Shown in pieces: positions 42,409 to 49,162 of a DNA stretch of 49,162 nucleotides (positions are counted from its first letter, which is position 1; the number at the start of each line of letters is the position of its first letter). The stretch covers positions 1 to 49,162 of the forward strand of contig CAIXIX010000157.1 of the NCBI GenBank assembly GCA_903919615.1, read 5' to 3'. The notes below the pieces were generated by a model, which was not told the DNA's origin, did not search any database, and worked only from the letters and a program-made list of their open reading frames with translations. Source of the stretch: an uncultured Chthonomonas sp. (GTDB lineage: Bacteria; Armatimonadota; Chthonomonadetes; Chthonomonadales; Chthonomonadaceae). The translations under genes were made by a program, and so were the position numbers.

Positions 42409-44232
42409 ATGATCGGCGTTTTGTCTTGTTTTTTATCCCTACTGTCAACTTTCGGAGTCTATCAATCTGACGCCAAAGATGTGATTTCACCCGATGCACT
42501 TCTTACAACGCGTGTCGGAGGCCTGGAGAACACTCATTCTGTGGCCAACATCGTGCCCGTGACAGGACAGACTTTTCAATCTGCGCTGCATGTTGTTATT
42601 GGCGCGGATGCGGCGGAAACCAATGCCACTCAGTTGACCCTTCAGAACACGGCTCCGGTGAGAAAAGGAGATGTTCTGCTGGCATCTTTTTCGCTTCGTG
42701 GTGTTTCTTCCAACGGCAAAGTTCCAGCGCAAGCCATGTTCCTCTTTGAAAGAACCGTATCACCGTGGACCAAGTCTGTGTCTCAAGGCGCATCGGCGTC
42801 AAAAAATGCTGCGGTCTGGAAGCGAATCACTCTTCCGTTTACCTCAGCAGAAGACTACGCACCTGGCGAGGTAATGGCATCTCTGAGATTTGCATTCGGC
42901 ATGCAGACCGTTGAGGTCGGCGGCCTAACCGTGGTCAATTACGGTAAGGCTCGCACAATTGAATCACTTCAAGCTTTAGCCATTGAGCAGAACCGGCTGG
43001 GCTCAGTTCATGTTGCAATCCAAAGGGAAGAATTCCATCAGACGATACAGGGGTTTGGCGGCGATTTCTGTCAGCCTCGCTACGGTTCAAAGGAACCAAT
43101 GGACCTGGTTGGCCGATACACGCTGGAGCATCTAACCGTGGCCCATGCAAGGATCGGCATCCCGTTAAACAATTGGACACCGACCAAAGGCGTCTATAAC
43201 GACGATGGGCAGGCGCACGCCGCGCTGTTACAGATGCAGGAGATGAAAAAGCACGGCATCCCCTTCGTTGGTTCGATCTGGGAAGGTCCACAATGGATGC
43301 TCGGCGGGCGCCCGGAACAGATGGGGCGCAAGCTGCCGACCGAAAACGTGCAGGATTGCATAGAAGCAATTGCACAATTTCTAGTAACTGCGCGAGACAA
43401 ATACAGTGCTGAGCCCGCGTATATCTCTTTCAATGAAGCCGATTACGGAGTTAACTTTCTCTTCACTTCCGCAGATATCGCAAACTTTATTCGACGTGCT
43501 GGCCCTCGTTTACGCGAGCTAAATCTAAAGACAAAGTTTCTGGTTGGCGACACGACAGGTGGAATGCCATTTGTGAAGTATGCCCGTCCTCTTTTGGAGG
43601 ACAAGGAGATTGCGTCTTACCTTGGACCGCTCGCGTTTCACTGCTGGGACGTGCTTGGCGTTTCGGACGCAGTGTACATAGGCATCGCGGAGCTAGGCAG
43701 AGAGTTTCACAAGCCTGTGTGGTGTACGGAAGCGGGCCACGACTCCGCCCTTTGGGAAGCTCCCAATCCCTGGGGTACCTGGGATAACGCAATCCGGACT
43801 GCCTTAGCATACGAAAAAACTTTGCGATTGAGCGGGGCCGAGATCATGGACTACTGGACCTACCAGGACAACTATCCTATCGTCGATCCGAAGTCGGGTG
43901 AGCCCTACCCGGTCTTTGAAGTGATACGACAGATGGCCGATGCGCTCCCGCCAGGCTGCAGGATCGTATCCGTCGGCAACGAACAAGAAGACGACCTCCG
44001 CGTGTTGGCTTCGGTCGGGCCAAAGCCCGGCAGGTTCAGTGCGCTTCTGATCAATCAGATTGGCATTGGGAAGGTGACGCTCTCTGGCCTACCGCCGGCA
44101 ATTGGCATTAGCATCACAACCAGGACTGCGGAAGGCAAATCAATACAGATGACAGGCTCTGTTGACGCTTCAGGACATATTACGATACAGATGCCTGCGC
44201 GATCTGTTGTGACAATGCATACAGCCAACTAA
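42409..44232 (+). CDS. GH30-like secreted glycosidase with N-terminal beta module
   Basis: 607 residues. Signal peptide, then a beta-rich module about 60-185 (RTVSPWTKSVSQGASASKNAAVWKRITLPF... RFAFGMQTVEVGGLTVVNYG), then a clan GH-A barrel with the GFGGDFCQPRY start typical of GH30 (glucuronoxylanase/beta-glucosidase relatives), acid/base Glu343 in ISFNEADYG, nucleophile Glu441 in WCTEAGHD, and a beta-sandwich C-terminus closing MPARSVVTMHTAN. It probably acts on xylan-type chains with the GH10 enzyme. GAGG-type site before the ATG. First gene of an operon with the next two (31-base gap, then 4-base overlap). Confidence 0.82.
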   Translation: MIGVLSCFLSLLSTFGVYQSDAKDVISPDALLTTRVGGLENTHSVANIVPVTGQTFQSALHVVIGADAAETNATQLTLQNTAPVRKGDVLLASFSLRGVSSNGKVPAQAMFLFERTVSPWTKSVSQGASASKNAAVWKRITLPFTSAEDYAPGEVMASLRFAFGMQTVEVGGLTVVNYGKARTIESLQALAIEQNRLGSVHVAIQREEFHQTIQGFGGDFCQPRYGSKEPMDLVGRYTLEHLTVAHARIGIPLNNWTPTKGVYNDDGQAHAALLQMQEMKKHGIPFVGSIWEGPQWMLGGRPEQMGRKLPTENVQDCIEAIAQFLVTARDKYSAEPAYISFNEADYGVNFLFTSADIANFIRRAGPRLRELNLKTKFLVGDTTGGMPFVKYARPLLEDKEIASYLGPLAFHCWDVLGVSDAVYIGIAELGREFHKPVWCTEAGHDSALWEAPNPWGTWDNAIRTALAYEKTLRLSGAEIMDYWTYQDNYPIVDPKSGEPYPVFEVIRQMADALPPGCRIVSVGNEQEDDLRVLASVGPKPGRFSALLINQIGIGKVTLSGLPPAIGISITTRTAEGKSIQMTGSVDASGHITIQMPARSVVTMHTAN

Positions 44233-44263
44233 CCTAAATACAGACATAGAGGGAAACATCGGC

Positions 44264-45985
44264 ATGCCATCAAACGAAAACAACGAAAACAACCCTCTCT
44301 ATCCGCGCCGTGCCGTCGTGCAGGGAGCCCTAAAGATCATGATCGGCTCGACAGCCGCGCAGGTGTTCGGGGAATCTGCTACAACCTCAGTAAACAAGCC
44401 GATGGCACACCGCGCCATAAATATCATGAACTTTATTCGGGGCGATGAACCGCGCGAAAAGACGGATCTGATGGAACCGGTTCGCGAGCAGATGGCGCTG
44501 ATCAAAGCACACAGCTTTCCTGCCACCTGGCTGCTGCAGTATGATGCCCTTGTGGATGGGCCATTTGTAGAGTTTCTAAAGACTGAGATGCCAGCCAGCC
44601 ATGAGGTGGGAATTTGGTTCGAAATGAACCGTCGGATCTGCGACGATGCGGGCATCGCCTGGCGCGGCAACCCGGATTGGGAGTGGGACTATCATGTGCC
44701 AGTAGCCTACCCCATTGGCTACACACCGGACGAGCGCAGGAGACTGGCTGACACCGCTGCTGCAACCTTCAAACGTGTATTTGGTCGCGACTTAAAATCT
44801 GTCGCGTCCTGGAATTTGGATGCTGTTACCGTCGCACACTTTTCGGACAAGTACGCGATCGATGCCTTCGGAAACTGTCGGGATCAGATCGCGACCGATG
44901 GCTTTACGATCTGGGGATGCCCTATCGCCGGCTACTATCCCAATCGCGTTAATGCATGGAGCCCGGCAGTCGACGCCGCTAATCAGATATCAAGCCCTAT
45001 CTTCCGACTGCTTGGGCAGGATCCAACTTACTACTATGGCGAAGGCATTCCCGCGCCGGACACGATGGAGCCGGTTTGGGACACGGGACGGAATGAGATA
45101 TTTGTAGATCGGTTCCTGGACATGATCGCAAACGCGCCGACACAGGAATTTGGCTATGCGCAGCTTGGCCAGGAGAACAGCTTCGGCTGGCCATCGATGC
45201 GACAGGCGTACCCAATGCAGATGGAGAAGCTTGCGAAGGCAAGGAGTGAAGGTCATTTGACCGTCGAGACAATGGGCGACTCCGGCCGACGTTTCAAACG
45301 CGCGTTCAAATCGACCCCACCGCAAGCGCAGGTAATGCTCGAAGATTCGCTCGGACGCTCAAGTCCGCCGCAGCGAAGCATCTGGTATCAGAGCAAATAT
45401 CTGCGCGCCAACCTGCACTTTAGAGGCAACCAGTTCTACCTCCGAGACCTGCATGTCTATAACGATAAGTATCCTCAGCCATACCTAACGGATCCCGTTC
45501 GTCAGCACGGCATCGAGCAAAGAATGCTGGCAGTGCTCGATGGGTATCACTGGAGCGACGATGAGGCTCGCGGAGGGCGGAATGGGCGCCGGGCTATGGG
45601 GCGTTTCGCCTTGATCGATGCAACGGGACACGAGAGATCTCTGGAGATGTTGGGCATTCCGGCGGTTGCTGAGAATTCCAGTGAACTGACAACAGAAATC
45701 TCGCTCAAAGGTGGTGGACGTTTTCGGGCAGTCTTCACCGATAAACAGATTGATCTGCATGTGACCGGCGTCCCGGCAGCATCTCAATTCGCTCTCATTT
45801 TCGAATGGGAAGCCAGCCGGTCCGCGATAAGGCAGGTCAAACCGAACCAGTTGAATTACACATTCAACGCCTTCGACTATTCCGTTCGCGTTGGGGGCGG
45901 AAAAGCGAAACAGACGGAAGGCGGCGTCATCATCTTAGCAGGCAGCGCCAATTCTCTGAGGCTCCACCTCGATCAGGGCGCATGA
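44264..45985 (+). CDS. Putative carbohydrate-active barrel enzyme, unknown family
   Basis: 573 residues, no clear signal peptide but a hydrophobic patch (VVQGALKIMIGSTAAQVFG) near the N-terminus that may be a weak export signal. Blocks RAINIMNFIRGDEPRE, SFPATWLLQYDALVDG, EVGIWFEMNRRICDDAGI.WRG, DYHVPVAYPIGYTPDERRRLAD, KSVASWNLDAVTVAHFSDKYA.DAFGNCRDQIATDGFTIWG fit a (beta/alpha)7-type deacetylase/GH57-like barrel. I cannot name the family. A C-terminal beta domain (about 470-570) is visible. Its stop TGA overlaps the next ATG as ATGA, so translation of the membrane protein is coupled to it. Confidence 0.6.
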   Translation: MPSNENNENNPLYPRRAVVQGALKIMIGSTAAQVFGESATTSVNKPMAHRAINIMNFIRGDEPREKTDLMEPVREQMALIKAHSFPATWLLQYDALVDGPFVEFLKTEMPASHEVGIWFEMNRRICDDAGIAWRGNPDWEWDYHVPVAYPIGYTPDERRRLADTAAATFKRVFGRDLKSVASWNLDAVTVAHFSDKYAIDAFGNCRDQIATDGFTIWGCPIAGYYPNRVNAWSPAVDAANQISSPIFRLLGQDPTYYYGEGIPAPDTMEPVWDTGRNEIFVDRFLDMIANAPTQEFGYAQLGQENSFGWPSMRQAYPMQMEKLAKARSEGHLTVETMGDSGRRFKRAFKSTPPQAQVMLEDSLGRSSPPQRSIWYQSKYLRANLHFRGNQFYLRDLHVYNDKYPQPYLTDPVRQHGIEQRMLAVLDGYHWSDDEARGGRNGRRAMGRFALIDATGHERSLEMLGIPAVAENSSELTTEISLKGGGRFRAVFTDKQIDLHVTGVPAASQFALIFEWEASRSAIRQVKPNQLNYTFNAFDYSVRVGGGKAKQTEGGVIILAGSANSLRLHLDQGA

Positions 45986-47934
45986 AGCCTCGGCCGAACG
46001 GCTCGAAAGGCTTCCCCATCAGGGCGATTCTTACCGGTTTCGCACTGCTGCCCGTTAACGCCTTCTGGCTGGTGCAGATGGAGATGGCGACGCAGCAGAG
46101 CCGTGGATCTGGCGGCAACGCCGGGCCCTTTCCTTCGACATTCTCCCTATTCGCAAATGCCGTTTGCCTGTTGACGGCTCTTCTTGCTCTCAACGTTATT
46201 CTGAAACGAACGCGCAGAAGCTGGGCGTTTAGCCAGTCTGAACTGCTCCTGATCTACGTGATGCTCACTGTTGGAACCTGCATCACCAGTGTCGACTTTC
46301 TAGATGTTCTGTTCGGAATGCTTGCGCACCCTGCCCGCTACGCAACGGCATCAAATCGATGGTTAGACCTTTTCGGGAAGCATATCCCGCCCTGGTTTCA
46401 AGTCATCAACCACAACGCGGTGCAGGCCTGGTACGCAGGTAGGGCGGATCCCTATAAACATGAGTTTGTGATGGCCTGGATCGCGCCGCTGCTGGCATGG
46501 GGAACGTTTATCTTCGCCGTTCTTTTCGTTATGCTCTGCATCAACATTCTGCTCCGGCGCCCTCTTACTCAGCACGAAAAGCTCAGCTTTCCCATCATTC
46601 AACTGCCGTTGCACATGACGGACGAACCGGGCGTGTTTTTTCGAGACCGGCGTCTTTGGGCGGGATTTGGAATTGCTGGCGGGATCTGCCTGCTAAACGG
46701 GCTTAGCTATCTCTTTCCAAGTCTGCCGACAGTTCCCGTCAAGATCTTCGATATCAGTCCATTCTTCCCAAACAAGCCGTGGAATGCGATCGGATGGACC
46801 CCCATTTCGTTCTATCCGTTTGCCATTGGCATGGGTTTTCTGCTGCCGACGGATCTTCTCTTCTCCTGCTGGTTCTTCTTTCTGTTCTGGAAGGTGGAGC
46901 GAGTGCTCTGCTCCTCGTTTGGCTGGTCGGACAATATCCCGGATTTCCCGTATGTTAACGAACAGAGCTACGGCGCGTACCTGGCAATTGCTCTGATAGC
47001 CATCTATGGTTTGCGCAGATACATAGCAGATGTCTTCACAAAGGCATGGAGAAACGAAGGGGATGGCGATGAGAAGACACTGCTCAGCTATCGCAATGCC
47101 CTGCTGGGAGCAACTGCGGGGATACTGTTTACTATTGCCTTCTTCCACGCTGCGGGACTGCCTGTCTGGATCTGCGTCCTCGCATTTGCCATCTACTTTA
47201 TGACTGCAGTTGCGGTAACGCAGATGCGCGCCGAACTTGGTCCACCCGCGCACGACCTGCATCATGGCGGCCCGGACTACCTGCTGACTGCGGGGTTCGG
47301 CACGCGCTCCTTCTCCCCCCAACAGTTATCGGTACTAACCTACTTCTACTGGTTCAATCGTGCCTACCGAAGCATGGCCATGCCGGTGCAGATGGAGGCG
47401 TTCAAGATCGGTGAACGCCGGAATATCTCACCACGGAACGTCACTGCGGCCATATTGGTTGCAATGGTTGGCGGGCTGATTTCTGGAATGTGGGCTCTCT
47501 ATCACACGGGATACCACAACGGATTGGAGGCGAGAATGGCGCCACACATGGCCTACTTCGGGTCTGAGGCCTTTGACCGCCTGTCCTCGTGGATACAGTC
47601 ACCGCGCAAAGCAGACGGTTCCGTGGGAATTGCAGTCATCGTTGGCCTTACAATTACCATATTGCTGCAGGTACTTCGCCGCAGGTTTATCTGGTGGCCA
47701 TTCCACCCTCTCGGCTTTGCAGTTGCAGCGAACTGGTCTATGCACACGATCTGGGTTCCGCTGATGATTGCATGGGTTTGCAAAGTCTGCATCCTGCGTT
47801 ACGGTGGGCTGCAAAGCTACCGCCGCGCGCTCGCCTTCTTCTTCGGGCTCATTCTCGGCGACTACATCATCGGCTGCGCATGGCCCATCATCGGCTGGCT
47901 AATCGGAACAAACACTTACAGTTTCCAGCAGTAG
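45982..47934 (+). CDS. DUF6785/DUF6784-like polytopic membrane protein
   Basis: 650 residues from the ATG at 45982, which overlaps the previous stop by four bases; the longer frame from 45805 lies inside that gene and is rejected. About 14 hydrophobic helices, with conserved blocks typical of this family: ELLLIYVMLTVGTCITSVDFLD, NILLRRPLTQHEKLSFPIIQLPL, EQSYGAYLAIALIAIYGLRRYI, TQMRAELGPPAHDLHHGGPDYLL, GLQSYRRALAFFFGLILGDYIIGCAWPIIGW. The family resembles oligopeptide transporters (OPT) and occurs beside carbohydrate-active genes in Armatimonadota and Planctomycetes, suggesting uptake of degradation products (inference). Cytoplasmic membrane. Confidence 0.75.
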   Translation: MKPRPNGSKGFPIRAILTGFALLPVNAFWLVQMEMATQQSRGSGGNAGPFPSTFSLFANAVCLLTALLALNVILKRTRRSWAFSQSELLLIYVMLTVGTCITSVDFLDVLFGMLAHPARYATASNRWLDLFGKHIPPWFQVINHNAVQAWYAGRADPYKHEFVMAWIAPLLAWGTFIFAVLFVMLCINILLRRPLTQHEKLSFPIIQLPLHMTDEPGVFFRDRRLWAGFGIAGGICLLNGLSYLFPSLPTVPVKIFDISPFFPNKPWNAIGWTPISFYPFAIGMGFLLPTDLLFSCWFFFLFWKVERVLCSSFGWSDNIPDFPYVNEQSYGAYLAIALIAIYGLRRYIADVFTKAWRNEGDGDEKTLLSYRNALLGATAGILFTIAFFHAAGLPVWICVLAFAIYFMTAVAVTQMRAELGPPAHDLHHGGPDYLLTAGFGTRSFSPQQLSVLTYFYWFNRAYRSMAMPVQMEAFKIGERRNISPRNVTAAILVAMVGGLISGMWALYHTGYHNGLEARMAPHMAYFGSEAFDRLSSWIQSPRKADGSVGIAVIVGLTITILLQVLRRRFIWWPFHPLGFAVAANWSMHTIWVPLMIAWVCKVCILRYGGLQSYRRALAFFFGLILGDYIIGCAWPIIGWLIGTNTYSFQQ

Positions 47935-48046
47935 ATTGGTTCGCGGGCTCTTCTGAAGGATATATGGCAAACTATAGGTAACCCTAATCTCGTCCTGATA
48001 ACTATAACGTAGCAATTTTCTGTGAGTAATTGGAAGGACTCTGAAC

Positions 48047-48655
48047 TTGAGCGCACCCAGGCTTAACAGCATTGAAGTTTACTACTCTACGGGCCTGATC
48101 TCGCGATTTGCTTTTGCCGACCCTGGTAATTGCCAGGATGTCGTAGATCAGCTTAAGACCGCCAACTCCTTCTACACTCGGTCGCTGGTGCTGCTGTCTA
48201 CCCGCTTCGGTTTGACGGCGCTGCAAACCGCGAACGTTGCCAGGCTCGACTTTTTTGGATTCGACCTGCCGATTGCCGATTATCTGAACAGTGTCACTAG
48301 CATAGTCCAGGTGTCCGAACAGAGTTTCCGGGCGTTGTTTGATCCAAGCTCGATGGCCGAAGAGCGCCGGCGCGCATGGCAGGTTCCGGGGGAAGATCAA
48401 GAGGGATTTGTCGAATTTGAGATTGCTGGCAGCCAATCCGTGTACTGGCGCGTCAATATGCAATCACAGCGTTTAACTGCCGCAGATCTGCCGACATATA
48501 TCGGCGGACTGCTCCAATCTGGAGGACTGCACGCAGAACTGGAATATGGGCAGGGCATCTCGATCATCAATCCACGCCATATCCTCACGGCGTCCTTCTA
48601 TCCTGGCCCGCCCATTGTTCCTCCCGGCACGTGGGATGTTTCGGCGACGATATGA
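48047..48655 (+). CDS. Hypothetical protein
   Basis: 202 residues from a TTG with GGAAGGA nine bases upstream. No signal peptide, no membrane helix, no family I recognise. Mixed alpha/beta character: an opening strand IEVYYSTGLISRFAFADPG, helices to about 115, then YWRVNMQSQRLTAADLPTYIGGLL and a closing PGPPIVPPGTWDVSATI. It follows the DUF6785-like gene by 112 bases and may be independent. Confidence 0.55.
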   Translation: MSAPRLNSIEVYYSTGLISRFAFADPGNCQDVVDQLKTANSFYTRSLVLLSTRFGLTALQTANVARLDFFGFDLPIADYLNSVTSIVQVSEQSFRALFDPSSMAEERRRAWQVPGEDQEGFVEFEIAGSQSVYWRVNMQSQRLTAADLPTYIGGLLQSGGLHAELEYGQGISIINPRHILTASFYPGPPIVPPGTWDVSATI

Positions 48656-49030
48656 GCAGCGCTGGCGCTGGTCCGGGTGAGCGACGGAACGATAGGGTTT
48701 AGGTTGAGCGGTTGTCGTTGTTAAGAAGTTATATCTATTTGTGTTTTGTCGCCCTTAGCTTCACCCTTTGATGGAAGCTGTTGCCCCGTGATATTGCTTT
48801 TGCAGGGCTCCGCCCCGCACCCCGCTAAGGAACCCTCTATCCGCTGCATCCGCCTCGCGGCGGGCGCAGTGTACCTGGTTGCGAGGTCCAGAGAGCCAAT
48901 CTGGCCGATTGGTTAGGGCGGGATGACGACACATTTGCGTAAGCTACCCCCGGGGGCTTCTCAGTCTGAGAAGAAGTTACGCTTCGGCGAACCGGCTTTG
49001 TCGCACTAACTCAGTCTTCTTTGGTTGCGG
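48656..49030. other. Intergenic, GC-rich repeats and hairpins
   Basis: About 375 bases without a gene. It contains GCAGGGCTCCGCCCCGCAC (about 48804), a GC-rich motif of the kind repeated in many genomes; CCCCCGGGGG at 48947-48956; and a hairpin CTTCTCA-GTC-TGAGAAG at 48957-48973. No tRNA or protein frame stands out. Confidence 0.4.
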
Positions 49031-49162
49031 CTAGGAGCCTGTCCTAGATTAAATCTAGCAGTGTAGTTGACGGGATACCTTTGTCGGTATTGCCGTCGTC
49101 TAGGTGCCCACGCGTCGCGTGTGCGGTTGAATTTGGCGTTCTGTTTGTGCTTTTGGCTCGAT
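49031..49162 (+). mobile_element. Probable insertion-sequence end, truncated by window edge
   Basis: CTAG (49031-49034) is followed by GAGCCTGTCC and further bases matching the reverse complement of the window start for about 26 bases with a few mismatches. The element would extend past base 49162. No transposase frame is visible in the remaining 128 bases. Confidence 0.45.

Noticed and set aside
45805..45981. Longer N-terminus for the DUF6785-like protein
   Set aside because: It would overlap the previous gene by 180 bases with a polar, Arg-rich sequence; the ATGA overlap gives a natural start.
1..49162. CRISPR arrays, tRNA and rRNA genes
   Set aside because: No regularly spaced repeats, cloverleaf or rRNA-like sequence was noticed on either strand.

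Overview
ORGANISM. The window most likely comes from an Armatimonadota bacterium (Chthonomonas/Capsulimonas-like) or a close relative. The pointers are a DUF1559-type prepilin reading '[20 protein letters not shown]...[12 protein letters not shown]', a diderm porin with an N-terminal SLH domain, two very large BTAD/AfsR-like regulators, two PEP-CTERM proteins, and many secreted beta-helix, LamG and glycosidase proteins. This placement is inference; no rRNA or tRNA was seen. Both edges of the window carry the same inverted 'GAGCCTGTCC' sequence facing outwards next to CTAG, as expected if the stretch lies between two copies of an insertion sequence and is perhaps a contig broken at them. || LAYOUT. 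0.1-3.4 kb: pterin carbinolamine dehydratase (-), then a prepilin, a small membrane protein and an APC amino-acid permease (+). 3.4-5.2 kb: an iodothyronine-deiodinase-family gene whose active-site codon is an in-frame TGA, overlapping a DUF3179 gene; this is the standout locus, a probable selenoprotein. 5.3-8.4 kb: two small basic proteins, an unknown protein and a sulfatase (all -). 8.7-11.8 kb: SLH porin, an exported methyltransferase-like protein and a small secreted protein behind a structured leader (+). 11.8-19.5 kb: two paralogous BTAD-NB-ARC-TPR regulators flanking a PEP-CTERM protein. 19.6-26.2 kb: secreted beta-helix protein, NTF2-like protein, Dabb protein, LamG/beta-helix protein, ThuA-like protein. 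26.2-27.5 kb: a possible decayed gene and a phytoene/squalene-synthase-like protein that has lost its Asp-rich motifs. 27.6-47.9 kb: a polysaccharide-degradation region with GH10 xylanase, DUF3592 protein bracketed by REP-like repeats, ComB-like phosphatase, DUF4091 glycosidase-like protein, a duplicated-domain secreted protein, GH51-like arabinofuranosidase, an (alpha/alpha)6-type glycosidase-like protein, a PEP-CTERM protein, a beta-propeller, and a three-gene operon (GH30-like enzyme, barrel enzyme, DUF6785-like membrane protein). 48.0-49.2 kb: one unknown protein and non-coding sequence. || HOW IT WORKS TOGETHER. The GH10, GH51-like and GH30-like enzymes, most with signal peptides, fit outer-surface breakdown of plant arabinoxylan. 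The DUF6785-like membrane protein is translationally coupled to one putative enzyme and could import products. The GH10 and GH30-like enzymes share a related N-terminal beta-rich module. The permease, deiodinase-like and DUF3179 genes form a separate redox or dehalogenation-like unit of unknown substrate.
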